Position numbers and translations under genes: made by a program | Part shown: positions 1 to 7,595 of the stretch, piece after piece | Position numbering within the stretch: position 1 is the first letter of the stretch | Layout: the number at the start of each line of letters is the position of its first letter | Assembly (NCBI GenBank): GCA_029101305.1 | Contig: JAQXQS010000003.1 | Location: 1-38,479 of the forward strand | Length of the DNA stretch: 38,479 bases | Origin: Clostridia bacterium | GTDB taxonomy: Bacteria > Bacillota > Clostridia > Lachnospirales > Lachnospiraceae | Reading direction: 5' to 3' | The notes under the pieces: generated by a model | Told to the model about the DNA's origin: nothing | The model's database searches: none | The model's input: the letters and a program-made list of their open reading frames with translations, nothing else

Positions 1-369
1 AGAGACCGTCCGGATGGAAGTGAATCAAAATTAAATACATACTCTGATGGTTTTAAAGTATTAAGAACGATTGCACGTTTATATCGAAATTATAAACCAA
101 TGGCCTTTTTTGGAATTCTTGCAAGCATATTACTTATTTTAGGTGTTGGTTTCTTTGTACCTGTGTTTGTAAAATATATCGAAACTGGAGTTGTGGGAAA
201 GATTCCTACATTGATTGTATGTGGTTTTGCAGTATTAGGTGCAATTCAATCCTTCTTTTCCGGAATGATACTTCAAACAATTGTACAAAAAAATCGCCAG
301 GATTTTGAAATGGAATTGCAGCAGCTTCAGGAAAGATATAATAAACTGGAGCAGAAAAGAGAAAATTGA
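1..369 (+). CDS. Family 2 glycosyltransferase, C-terminal part (5' end outside window)
   Basis: The reading frame is open from base 1 and ends at a TGA at 367-369, so the gene starts upstream of the window. The visible 122 residues begin with RDRPDGSESKLNTYSDGFKV, which I recognise as the tail of the catalytic domain of DPM1/GtrB-like glycosyltransferases that act on lipid-linked sugars. Two hydrophobic segments follow (about residues 34-60 and 71-95), then a charged, Gln/Glu-rich coiled-coil-like tail. Family members with this layout are membrane-anchored and help build surface polysaccharide or glycolipid. The acceptor and sugar cannot be told from this fragment. A terminator follows about 20 bp after the stop. 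An internal ATG at 100 should not be taken as the start, because the homologous frame runs on upstream. Confidence 0.65.
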   Translation, partial: RDRPDGSESKLNTYSDGFKVLRTIARLYRNYKPMAFFGILASILLILGVGFFVPVFVKYIETGVVGKIPTLIVCGFAVLGAIQSFFSGMILQTIVQKNRQDFEMELQQLQERYNKLEQKREN

Positions 370-390
370 TGTAACGAACAATCCCCCTTG

Positions 391-450
391 CCCGCCGCCT
401 GCCTGTGTAGTAAAATAAAAACCACATAGACAAGCGGCGGGATTTTTTAT
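391..450 (+). terminator. Rho-independent terminator after the glycosyltransferase
   Basis: CCCGCCGC (391-398) pairs perfectly with GCGGCGGG (434-441), and a TGTG/CACA extension lies further in. The stem is followed at once by ATTTTTTATTT. It closes the glycosyltransferase transcript and separates it from the insertion sequence. Confidence 0.85.
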
Positions 451-514
451 TTCAAGTAACTAAACGGAAACGTCTGCTAACGTAGATATCACCATGAATG
501 AAAGGCGATTACTC

Positions 515-538
515 GTAAGTGCCTCAAAACATGGCGTA
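515..538 (+). repeat. IS66 left terminal inverted repeat
   Basis: This 24-bp sequence starts GTAAGTGCCTC and ends ATGGCGTA. It is the exact reverse complement of 2989-3012. It marks the left transposon boundary. Confidence 0.93.
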
Positions 539-598
539 ATGACTCCCACTATTCTTCCTGATATACTGTAAAACATCAATATCAAGGGAGGCGCACTT

Positions 599-799
599 AT
601 GGCAAGACCAAATTCAGAAACAGTTACTACATTTGGCGAAGTACTTCATTCTGCTAACATTACTTATTCCCAGGGAAACAGAGCAGCTAATGCCGATAAC
701 CGGCTTATGATCTATTTCCAGGGGATGAAAGTTTATGTTCCCGACGGTTTCCACGCTGATACACTTTTGAAACTTCTTCAGACATTGAAAAAGTTATGA
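599..799 (+). CDS. IS66 accessory protein (TnpA-like), short
   Basis: This is a 66-residue first ORF of the IS66 element, preceded by a good ribosome site (AAGGGAGG at 583-590). It ends in an ATGA overlap with tnpB, which suggests translational coupling. IS66 first-position proteins are usually around 100 residues or more with a DNA-binding N-terminus. This one is shorter but lies in the conserved position, and its end (GMKVYVPDGFHADTLLKLLQ) has the typical IS66 TnpA C-terminal pattern. It probably helps transposition. I cannot assign a catalytic role. Confidence 0.7.
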   Translation: MARPNSETVTTFGEVLHSANITYSQGNRAANADNRLMIYFQGMKVYVPDGFHADTLLKLLQTLKKL

Positions 800-1170
800 T
801 GAAGCGTATTGCAGAAGGGGCCACCCGCATATTTCTTGCCTGTGGTTACACTGATTTCCGTAAACAGATCCCGGGACTGGTTGCTTCTGTTACTCTTAGT
901 TTTAAACTGGATCCATATAATGGAGACTTTGTTTTTATCTTTTGCAACAGAAAAAGAGATTCCATAAAAGTTTTACGCTATGACCAAAACGGATTTCTCC
1001 TCGCAACCAAAAAACTTCTGGATGACATGAAATTCCAGTGGCCCAGAACCCCGGATGAAGTAAAAGAGATCTCTTTTCAGCAGGTAGAATGGCTCCTTCA
1101 GGGGTTGGAAATTGAACAGAAAAAAGCACATCACCAGGTAAAGATAACCGGTGAAAACAGTTGTTTCTGA
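796..1170 (+). CDS. tnpB: IS66 Orf2-like accessory protein TnpB
   Basis: This 124-residue protein belongs to the IS66 Orf2-like family. The diagnostic run is visible: a GYTDFRKQIPGL stretch near residue 17, then a conserved core with FCNRKRDSIKVLRYDQNGF and a Trp/Pro segment (FQWPRTPDE). Members are required for IS66 transposition, but their biochemical role is unknown. Its ATG overlaps the stop of the preceding small gene by 4 bp. A gap of about 140 bp separates it from tnpC, and that gap contains a TATAAT-like hexamer near 1272 that could be an internal promoter. Confidence 0.9.
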   Translation: MMKRIAEGATRIFLACGYTDFRKQIPGLVASVTLSFKLDPYNGDFVFIFCNRKRDSIKVLRYDQNGFLLATKKLLDDMKFQWPRTPDEVKEISFQQVEWLLQGLEIEQKKAHHQVKITGENSCF

Positions 1171-1308
1171 CAGTCGTGATAATGCCCTGGAAAGTGCCAA
1201 AAAAGCCTTTAAAACCGGCATTTTGCAGAGTATGAAATAACGTGAAACGGTAGAAAAAAGCCTCAAAAAATGGTATAATTTTCCTATCATAAACACGAGG
1301 AAAAAAGC

Positions 1309-2952
1309 ATGACTGAGCACGAGGAATTACTGATTCTGAGAGCTCTTGCAGCGAAGCAGGCTCTGGAGCTGGAAGCAAGCAAAAAGATCATACAAGAGCG
1401 TGATGAGAAGATCCGCAGACAGAATATTCAGATTGACAACATGATCCAGGCGCTGCTTCATGCCCGGAAAAAACTGTTTGGACCATCCACTGAGGTTACT
1501 CAGATGGATGGTCAGCTGTCGTTGTTTGAATCTGTCCAGGAACTTGCCGAGCAGCTGAACCTTTCAAAAGAAAAGATCACCGTGAAGCCATATACCAGAA
1601 CACCACGCCAGCCGGGAGTACGCCAGGAAATGCTGGCAGGCTTTCCTCAGGAAGTTGAGGAATACGTTCTTCCGGTAGATGAAAAATGCAGTGTCTGTGG
1701 CGGAGAGATGAAAGTGGTGGGAAAACGTGTTGTACGCACAGAGGTTGAATTCCGTCCGGCCAAACTTATCCTGAAACAGATCGTCCAGCAGATAGCCAAG
1801 TGTACAGAATGTGGGGAAGAAGACAGCCCAAATGAAAAATGCCATTTCCAGAAAGCAGCTGTTCCAGTGCCACCGCTGGCACATTCAATTTCCACGCCAT
1901 CCCTGATAGCCCAGATCATGTACCAGAAGTTTGCAATGGGACTACCATTAGCCAGACAGGAGAAAGACTGGTTTCGTCTTGGACTGGTACTTTCCAGAAG
2001 CAACATGGCGAACTGGATCATCCGCTGCAGCCAGGAATGGCTGGAACCGGTTTACTGGAGGATCCATGAGAAGCTGTTGGAATGCGGACTACTCCATATG
2101 GATGAAACCCGGATCCAGTGTAATAAGGAAGAGGGAAAGCTTCCAAGCAGTGAATCTTTTATGTGGTTAATGCGCAGTGCAGTAAGTGAAGATATCCAGG
2201 GAGCATTCTTCTATTATTCCCGCAGCCGGAGCGGCGAGAATGCCCGGAAGCTGCTGGATGGGTTTAAAGGGTATCTGATCACGGATGCTTACGCTGGCTA
2301 CGACAAGGTGCCGGATATAAAGAGAGCCCTGTGCTGGGCACACTGTCGCAGGTATTTTGTGGAAAGCATTCCATTGGATACAAAAGGAAAAGAGATCCCC
2401 GGTTCCAAAGGTGCCGAAGGAAGAGAATACATCGATCTTCTCTTCAAGGTTGAAGATGAGATCAGGGATCTCCCTTATGAAGAGAAAAAACAGAAGCGTC
2501 AGGATGCGTCACAGCCAATCCTTGATGCCTTTTGGGCGTGGATAGAAAAGACCTCTGCGATGCACACGACCAATGAAAAACTTACGCAGGCACTGGGCTA
2601 CTGCCAGAACCAGAGAAAATATCTGGAGACATTTCTGGAAGATGGTCGCATTCCGCTCAGCAACAATTATTGTGAGGCAAATATAAAACCATTTGCAACC
2701 GCAAGGCGAGCCTGGCTGTTTGCAGATACTCCCCGCGGCGCATTTGCAAACGGAGTATTATACACTCTGGTGGAAAGCGCCAGAGCCAATGAGTTGGATA
2801 CCTATGAGTACCTGAAATATCTGCTCACAGAAATGCCAAACAATCATCATCTGGAAAATCCGGACGTTATTGATCAACTCCTGCCCTGGGCAAAAGAATT
2901 ACCGGAGCAGTGCCGCTTGAAAAGAAGCCGAAAAAAATGCCTCAAACAATGA
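1309..2952 (+). CDS. tnpC: IS66-family DDE transposase TnpC
   Basis: This is the 547-residue catalytic transposase of the element. In order it shows an N-terminal Leu-rich coiled coil (residues about 1-75), a zinc-binding segment with CSVCGG and CTECGEE clusters (about 127-170), and the DDE catalytic core. The core includes HMDET (first Asp, about 265), ITDAYAGY (second Asp, about 326) and the SNNYCEANIKPF block with the catalytic Glu near 456, followed by the usual ARRAWLFADTPRGA stretch. Length matches intact IS66 transposases of roughly 500-550 residues, so it looks functional. The stop lies 36 bp before the right terminal repeat. Confidence 0.95.
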   Translation: MTEHEELLILRALAAKQALELEASKKIIQERDEKIRRQNIQIDNMIQALLHARKKLFGPSTEVTQMDGQLSLFESVQELAEQLNLSKEKITVKPYTRTPRQPGVRQEMLAGFPQEVEEYVLPVDEKCSVCGGEMKVVGKRVVRTEVEFRPAKLILKQIVQQIAKCTECGEEDSPNEKCHFQKAAVPVPPLAHSISTPSLIAQIMYQKFAMGLPLARQEKDWFRLGLVLSRSNMANWIIRCSQEWLEPVYWRIHEKLLECGLLHMDETRIQCNKEEGKLPSSESFMWLMRSAVSEDIQGAFFYYSRSRSGENARKLLDGFKGYLITDAYAGYDKVPDIKRALCWAHCRRYFVESIPLDTKGKEIPGSKGAEGREYIDLLFKVEDEIRDLPYEEKKQKRQDASQPILDAFWAWIEKTSAMHTTNEKLTQALGYCQNQRKYLETFLEDGRIPLSNNYCEANIKPFATARRAWLFADTPRGAFANGVLYTLVESARANELDTYEYLKYLLTEMPNNHHLENPDVIDQLLPWAKELPEQCRLKRSRKKCLKQ

Positions 2953-2988
2953 TGTATGCATTATAGCAGGAAAATTGCCTTTTTGCAC

Positions 2989-3012
2989 TACGCCATGTTT
3001 TGAGGCACTTAC
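2989..3012 (-). repeat. IS66 right terminal inverted repeat
   Basis: This sequence is the perfect 24-bp reverse complement of the left end at 515-538. It marks the right boundary of the element. Confidence 0.93.
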
Positions 3013-3208
3013 TCAAAAAATAGCTGACAGCATAGACGTTCTTGAACAAAGCATCATGAAAAAACCTTATTATGGAATGATGATCAAATATTTTAGCAAT
3101 TCTGCAAACGAGCCAATTGATGATATTATGTCAATCAGTACATATGAGTACGAAAAAAGACGGTTAGATAAGAAACTGAAGAAACAAATGGAACTGAGTG
3201 AAAAATAA
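3013..3208 (+). pseudogene. 3' remnant of a gene cut by the IS66 end
   Basis: The frame is open from inside the IS right end to a TAA at 3206-3208. It encodes a hydrophilic tail of about 65 residues containing DSIDVLEQSIMKKPYYG and ending in a Lys-rich stretch (YEKRRLDKKLKKQMELSEK). No ribosome site or start lies in the native sequence right of the element, so this looks like the C-terminus of a gene truncated by the insertion or by a later deletion. I do not recognise the family. No matching N-terminal half is evident left of the element. Confidence 0.45.
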
Positions 3209-3354
3209 GAAGATAACTTTAAGTAACCGGTGCTTAGATGGCACATGAAGAATACCATTGGTGCCAGTCACCATTAAATCGCAAAAAAAATGATTAAAAA
3301 ATATTAGAAAAAAACGATCTGCAAAGCTGATTTGTTCAGCAACTTGTGATATAC

Positions 3355-3380
3355 TGGAGCCACGGGAAACCGTGGCTCCA
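3355..3380. other. Perfect 11-bp hairpin with GAAA tetraloop
   Basis: TGGAGCCACGG (3355-3365) and CCGTGGCTCCA (3370-3380) are exact complements around a GAAA loop, which is a very stable GNRA-capped stem. No run of T follows directly (ACTTTCTATGTTTTAG), so it is a poor intrinsic terminator. It lies 35 bp before the first ATG of the ATPase gene and could be a 5' leader structure or an RNA/DNA recognition site. Confidence 0.6.
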
Positions 3381-3414
3381 ACTTTCTATGTTTTAGAGCG
3401 TTTCACGGTATCAG

Positions 3415-4800
3415 ATGTTTGATCTAATTTATTATAATTCTGAACAAGGAGAACCGATTTTGCCAAAATTAATTATCAACAAGCTTGGTCCTGTTGAGTA
3501 TTGTGAGCTGGATTGCACACAGTTTATGACGTTTACAGGATCTCAGGCTTCCGGAAAGAGTACGATTGCAAAAGCAATCTATTATTTTAGAACAATCAAG
3601 GATGACATAACAGAGCTTGCAAAAAGCCAGGCTTTATCAGCTACTCCTGCGAGTGGTTCGAAAAATCTGTTTGCTGCTGATGCGAACATATCTTTAAAAA
3701 AAGCCCTGGAAAACTATCTGCGTGAAAAATTTTTACGAACCTTTGGATCTTCCTGGAGTATGCCAAATTCCATGTATATGGAATATCGTTTTACAGAAAC
3801 CTGTTCTGTAAAAATTTCTTTAAAAGAAGGAAACGCGTATTCTACACCGAATTATATCTGGATTACACTCAGCTATGATCTGTGCCATTTTTTTAAAAGG
3901 AATAATCATACGCTGTCGGTTACACCGCTTGGAATCGCCGAGGACGATTTACGGCGTTTTCAGACAGAACTCTATCAGATTTTTGATGACTCCTCTTCTG
4001 TTGTATATATTCCAGCTGGACGCAGCATGATTACGCTGCTTTCACAGCAGTTGAATTATATTTATGCAACCATGGACGACATGCAAAAACGTTCTCTTGA
4101 TATCTGCACAAAAGATTATCTGGAGAGAATTCTAAAATTAAAGCCGGAATTTGCAGATGGAATTCAGGGGTTAACTTTTTTAAAAACAGGACATTCCGGT
4201 CTGTCGCCAGCGCTGATATCGCAGGCGCAGAATCTTTCTCAGAAAATTCTGCGTGGCACATACCGCTACAGCAACGGAGAAGAACAGATTGTGCTGGATG
4301 ATGGAAAATATGTAAAAATCAATTTTTCCTCTTCTGGTCAGCAGGAATGTGTCTGGATTCTGAACCTTTTATTTTACTATTTCATTCAGCAAAAAGACAT
4401 TTTGTTTATTATTGAAGAGCCGGAATCTCATTTATTCCCGGAATCTCAAAAATATATCACTGAATTGATCGCACTGGTAAACAATTATAAAAACTCTATC
4501 GTGTTAACGACGCATAGTCCCTATGTACTTGGAACCTTAAACAATTTATTGTATGCAAAAACACTGCCGTCCAGCCTGACCCGCGAGGCCAGCAAAATCA
4601 TTCCGGAATCTTTATGGCTGGATTACCATACTTTCAATTCCTGGTTTGTGAAAGATGGAATGGTTGAAAATTGTATGGATTCTGAGATCCACATGATCCA
4701 AAATGAACGAATCGATGAGATATCACAGGTTATCAACAATGAATTTGACAGTCTGCTGGAACTGCAGAATACAGAAAGTGTGGTGGATGAATGCCATTAA
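3415..4800 (+). CDS. AAA (ABC/OLD-type) ATPase, cassette A
   Basis: This 461-residue protein has an ABC-like P-loop ATPase core. It shows Walker A GSQASGKST (residues 42-50), a YIPAGRS element (198-204), an ABC-signature-like SSSGQQE (305-311), Walker B ILFIIEEPESHL (329-340) and a switch His in TTHSPY (365-370). This is the AAA_15/AAA_21 type found as sensor or motor subunit in many defence systems (OLD, Septu, PARIS). The ATG at 3415 lacks a ribosome site. An in-frame TTG at 3460 has AAGGAG 8 bp upstream and would put Walker A at residues 27-35, so it may be the true start. It overlaps the next gene by 10 bp. The ATPase call is firm; a defence role is inferred from its partners. Confidence 0.85.
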   Translation: MFDLIYYNSEQGEPILPKLIINKLGPVEYCELDCTQFMTFTGSQASGKSTIAKAIYYFRTIKDDITELAKSQALSATPASGSKNLFAADANISLKKALENYLREKFLRTFGSSWSMPNSMYMEYRFTETCSVKISLKEGNAYSTPNYIWITLSYDLCHFFKRNNHTLSVTPLGIAEDDLRRFQTELYQIFDDSSSVVYIPAGRSMITLLSQQLNYIYATMDDMQKRSLDICTKDYLERILKLKPEFADGIQGLTFLKTGHSGLSPALISQAQNLSQKILRGTYRYSNGEEQIVLDDGKYVKINFSSSGQQECVWILNLLFYYFIQQKDILFIIEEPESHLFPESQKYITELIALVNNYKNSIVLTTHSPYVLGTLNNLLYAKTLPSSLTREASKIIPESLWLDYHTFNSWFVKDGMVENCMDSEIHMIQNERIDEISQVINNEFDSLLELQNTESVVDECH

Positions 4801-5213
4801 AGGGATTTGCCTCTTTATGTGAAAGAAACGCCAGAGAAATTGTATCACGCGATAAGAAAAATTCACAATATCATAAAGCGATTAATTCTTCTGGTTCCGA
4901 AGTAACGCACTACCAGATTGATGGTGTTGTAATAAAAAATGGAAACCGATGTGATTTTCTTCTTATAAACGAAACTTCTAAAAATGCCTATCTGATTGAA
5001 TTAAAAGGTTCCGATTTAACCAAAGCCGCCCGGCAGCTGGAAGCTACAGCAAATGCGCTGCATGCAGAACTCGCCCAATACCAGCTCCAATACCGCATCA
5101 TCGCAAACAAATGTAAAACGCAGGAAATACAATCCAGCGCCTATCGCAAATATATGATACGCTGGAAATCACGGCTGGTACAGAAAACGGGGGTTATGGA
5201 AGAAAAGATTTAG
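4791..5213 (+). CDS. Small PD-(D/E)xK-like nuclease, cassette A
   Basis: This 140-residue protein has the pattern of a minimal PD-(D/E)xK nuclease: RCDFLLI (Asp55) on one strand, then AYLIELKG (Glu70-x-Lys72) after a turn, followed by a helix (SDLTKAARQLEATANALHAEL). A basic C-terminus could bind nucleic acid. The start overlaps the ATPase stop by 10 bp, so the two are probably co-translated and may form a complex. The fold is inferred from the spacing of the three catalytic-type residues and from the hydrophobic strands around them. I do not recognise a named family. An alternative is a non-catalytic adaptor with a decayed active site. Confidence 0.6.
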   Translation: MPLKGFASLCERNAREIVSRDKKNSQYHKAINSSGSEVTHYQIDGVVIKNGNRCDFLLINETSKNAYLIELKGSDLTKAARQLEATANALHAELAQYQLQYRIIANKCKTQEIQSSAYRKYMIRWKSRLVQKTGVMEEKI

Positions 5214-5273
5214 CTACCATCCATGCATGAACCACCCATTTTACGAGTATACTACTGGAAAAGAGGAACGGAA

Positions 5274-6455
5274 ATGAAGATAATGTCAAAAATTTATGAT
5301 CAGAGAATCAACAGCTGGAATGTATATGTTGAGAGCTCCTTTGGCGAATATCTGCAGTTTGCCAAGAAAATTATCCATAATAATGATCTCCAGCGAAAAA
5401 GAGTGAAAACTTCTAAGACAATTTATTCTCTTCTGAAAAGCGATTTGCAGCAGGGCTGTATCATGCCGCCTCTTGTTCTGGCACTTACGGAAATCGGCGT
5501 GCTGGATCCGCAGAATCCGGATGAAGAAAAACTGCTGGCTTATATTAATGAAAACAGTGAAAATGTATTAATATTGGACGGTTTGCAAAGAACCTATACC
5601 CTGATTGACGCAGACGATGAAATGAAGCTGAAAGAGCAAAAGGAATATGAAAAATTTCTGAACAACAAGCTGCGGCTGGAAATTTATGTGGAGATTAATA
5701 AATTCGGCATCTTGTACAGAATGCTTACTTTAAACACAGGCCAGACACCGATGTCAGCCCGACATCAGCTGGAAATGCTCTACAGCAATATGCTTGACAC
5801 GGAAATTGATGGAGTCCGGCTGATTACCGATAAGGAAGGAAAAGCGGATCCGGATGAAAATGAATTCATTTTCAAAAATGCAATCGAAGGATTTAATTCT
5901 TACATGAACCGAAATGAACTGCCATTGGACAGACAGGATATCCTCGATAATGTGAAAGTATTGGAACATATGGCAGACGAAAATATTGCAGAGGATCTGT
6001 TCAAGGAGTTTCTGGAAACTTACATTAAGATTTTTACAACGTTACGAAAAATCACAGAAAATCATGTCGTTACAGAAGAAGATTTGCAGGAATATCAGAT
6101 CAGCGAATCGCCTTTTGGCAAGAAAGTAAGCAAGATCTTTTCCAGTTCGCAGGCACTCACAGGTTTTGGCGCTGCAGCAGGCAAAATGAAGGATCTGGGC
6201 ATCATCAGATCGCTTGCCGATTTTGCCGACATGCTGGAAAAGCTGGAAGAAAACAACGATGGTTATGCCTGGATGATGGAGCTGCTTGCAAAGTTGGACT
6301 CTATCAAAAGTTCCTCTAAAAAGATTGGCAATGCGCAAAGAATGTTTTTTCAGTATTTTTTCAGAGAGTTGTTTAACACAGAAAGTGATTCTTACCTGAA
6401 TTTGGAAGATGCCGTTCAGAATGGATATAATAAATACTATAGTCAGGTGATCTGA
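5274..6455 (+). CDS. DGQQR/DUF262-like domain protein, cassette A
   Basis: The chosen ATG (5274) has AGAGGAA 7 bp upstream and gives 393 residues; an upstream in-frame ATG at 5223 has no such site. The signature is LILDGLQRTYTL (Asp102-Gly-Leu-Gln-Arg), a variant of the DGQQR motif of ParB-fold DUF262/GmrS-type proteins and of the DGQHR motif of DndB-like proteins. A later block LTLNTGQTPMSARHQLEML matches the family's second conserved segment (LN..G.P.S). In GmrSD this fold binds and hydrolyses nucleotide, and DndB proteins regulate DNA modification systems. The rest of the protein is helical with no recognised nuclease motif. It is followed after 1 bp by the HEPN-like gene, a tight pairing suggesting they act together. 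Confidence 0.6.
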   Translation: MKIMSKIYDQRINSWNVYVESSFGEYLQFAKKIIHNNDLQRKRVKTSKTIYSLLKSDLQQGCIMPPLVLALTEIGVLDPQNPDEEKLLAYINENSENVLILDGLQRTYTLIDADDEMKLKEQKEYEKFLNNKLRLEIYVEINKFGILYRMLTLNTGQTPMSARHQLEMLYSNMLDTEIDGVRLITDKEGKADPDENEFIFKNAIEGFNSYMNRNELPLDRQDILDNVKVLEHMADENIAEDLFKEFLETYIKIFTTLRKITENHVVTEEDLQEYQISESPFGKKVSKIFSSSQALTGFGAAAGKMKDLGIIRSLADFADMLEKLEENNDGYAWMMELLAKLDSIKSSSKKIGNAQRMFFQYFFRELFNTESDSYLNLEDAVQNGYNKYYSQVI

Positions 6456-6456
6456 T

Positions 6457-7521
6457 ATGTTTTTAAAGTTTAAAGATTCCGAAGAAGAAATCTGCACCAT
6501 GCAATATAACGCGGAAGATCATGTGTTTTTTCTGCAGAATAAAGAAAATAAAACAATCTGCACGTGTGCTTCGAAACTGGATCTGGATTCCACATACGAC
6601 CCGTCACACTATGAATATTTATTTTTACACAACGAACGGGAGGAATACTCCGAAAACAGTATTTTTCAAGTATGCGTAAGCAGGCAGCGAATCGGCTGGA
6701 TTTTTCCACTCCAGGCGCTGCTGTCCACAGAGCATGATTATGCGGAAAATCCGTTTTTTCTTCGGTATGCCTATGTAGCGTTTTACCTGTTATTAAACAA
6801 TATCCAAAGTAAGAATGAGAAAGAAATCTCTTCTGAAATATTTCTGGAAGACTTTTATGATGACTCATTGACAGTTCTTGTTCTGGATCACGATAATATC
6901 GCGAAGCTGGACGAGCCATTCCATATCAAGGATTATACCGTCAGCCTGTATCAGCAGGGGTATTCCTGGTCCGGCAAAGGAAATCTGGATTCGCAGATCG
7001 AAAAGCCGGATAAAAAGATCCATTTGAAGCCCCTCGCGAAAGAACTGCAGGGAACGACCTACATTGACACACTGTTTGAGAAGGAAATTCCAAAGACGCA
7101 GGAAGCATTTGCGAGATTTCACACGTATTATCAGATCATCGAAATTCTGATCTCCGTGGTGTTTGAGGACAAGTTTAAAAAGTTCGTGAATCAGCTGAAT
7201 ACCAATACAGCGTCCTTATTTGACCAACGGGATGAACTTGGAAATATGGTTCTTGAAAAACAGCGGGTGAAATGGCTTTTCTCGGAATACGTTTCGCTTC
7301 CACAGCAGGATAAAAATATTCTCAACGAATGCTGCAGGAAGCTGCTTCAGGAAAATCAGAAGAAAACAGGGGCAGAAATGGCAGAAAATCTGTATTCTGT
7401 AAGATGCCTGCTTGTACATAGTATGTATATGTTAAACGAGGATTCCCATGCGTTGCTGGATGAGGTGAATAAAGCGTTTCTGGACGTGATTATGGATATG
7501 CTGCTGACGTTTCGGACGTAA
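6457..7521 (+). CDS. HEPN-like C-terminal domain protein, cassette A
   Basis: This 354-residue protein starts 1 bp after the preceding stop. The N-terminal two thirds is a beta-rich region I cannot assign. From about residue 215 it becomes helical, with an aromatic FARFHTYYQIIEILI helix typical of ApeA-type HEPN domains. Near the end is NLYSVRCLLVHSMYM, giving Arg316-x4-His321, the Rx4-6H catalytic motif of HEPN ribonucleases. HEPN domains in defence systems usually cleave RNA and cause dormancy or death. The combination suggests a sensor domain joined to a toxin domain, but the Rx4H motif is short and chance is possible. It is the last gene of the cassette; a perfect inverted repeat lies 22 bp downstream. 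Confidence 0.55.
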   Translation: MFLKFKDSEEEICTMQYNAEDHVFFLQNKENKTICTCASKLDLDSTYDPSHYEYLFLHNEREEYSENSIFQVCVSRQRIGWIFPLQALLSTEHDYAENPFFLRYAYVAFYLLLNNIQSKNEKEISSEIFLEDFYDDSLTVLVLDHDNIAKLDEPFHIKDYTVSLYQQGYSWSGKGNLDSQIEKPDKKIHLKPLAKELQGTTYIDTLFEKEIPKTQEAFARFHTYYQIIEILISVVFEDKFKKFVNQLNTNTASLFDQRDELGNMVLEKQRVKWLFSEYVSLPQQDKNILNECCRKLLQENQKKTGAEMAENLYSVRCLLVHSMYMLNEDSHALLDEVNKAFLDVIMDMLLTFRT

Positions 7522-7543
7522 TGTAAAATCATCCGGCAAGGCG

Positions 7544-7595
7544 GAACTTGAAACGAGAATCACATCTATTCCGATGCAATTCTCGTTTCAAGTTC
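7544..7595. repeat. Perfect 17-bp inverted repeat with 18-nt loop
   Basis: GAACTTGAAACGAGAAT (7544-7560) is the exact reverse complement of 7579-7595. The 18-nt loop is CACATCTATTCCGATGCA. It lies just after the last gene of cassette A. There is no T tract behind it on the plus strand (GTTGATAAAAAA), so it is not a standard terminator, though it may stabilise or stop the cassette A mRNA. It also sits at the left edge of a patch of gene fragments. Confidence 0.8.

Larger units (their letters stand above)
515..3012 (+). mobile_element. IS66-family insertion sequence, apparently intact
   Basis: The element is bounded by perfect 24-bp inverted repeats (515-538 and 2989-3012) that begin GTAAG, as is usual for IS66-family ends. 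It carries the three-gene IS66 layout on the plus strand: a small first ORF, tnpB (Orf2-like) and the large DDE transposase tnpC. All frames are open and tnpC is full length, so the copy may be active. IS66 elements normally duplicate 8 bp of target. The 8 bases outside the left end (GATTACTC) do not match those outside the right end (TCAAAAAA), so the flanks have been rearranged or the insertion is old. Confidence 0.93.

Noticed and set aside
935-2021. Long open frames on the minus strand across the IS66 genes.
   Set aside because: They are antisense to clearly conserved tnpB and tnpC, have no ribosome sites and no recognisable protein features.
507-3020. A TTACTC on both sides of the IS66 element as a target duplication.
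   Set aside because: On the right, TTAC belongs to the terminal repeat itself, so the match is only in register with the element end on one side and is shorter than the expected 8 bp.
3355-3380. The GAAA-capped hairpin as an intrinsic terminator.
   Set aside because: No T run follows the stem and no gene upstream needs termination there.
3415-5213. The ATPase plus small gene as a PARIS (AriA/AriB) system.
   Set aside because: The second protein is 140 residues with a D...ExK pattern, not the larger TOPRIM-type AriB.
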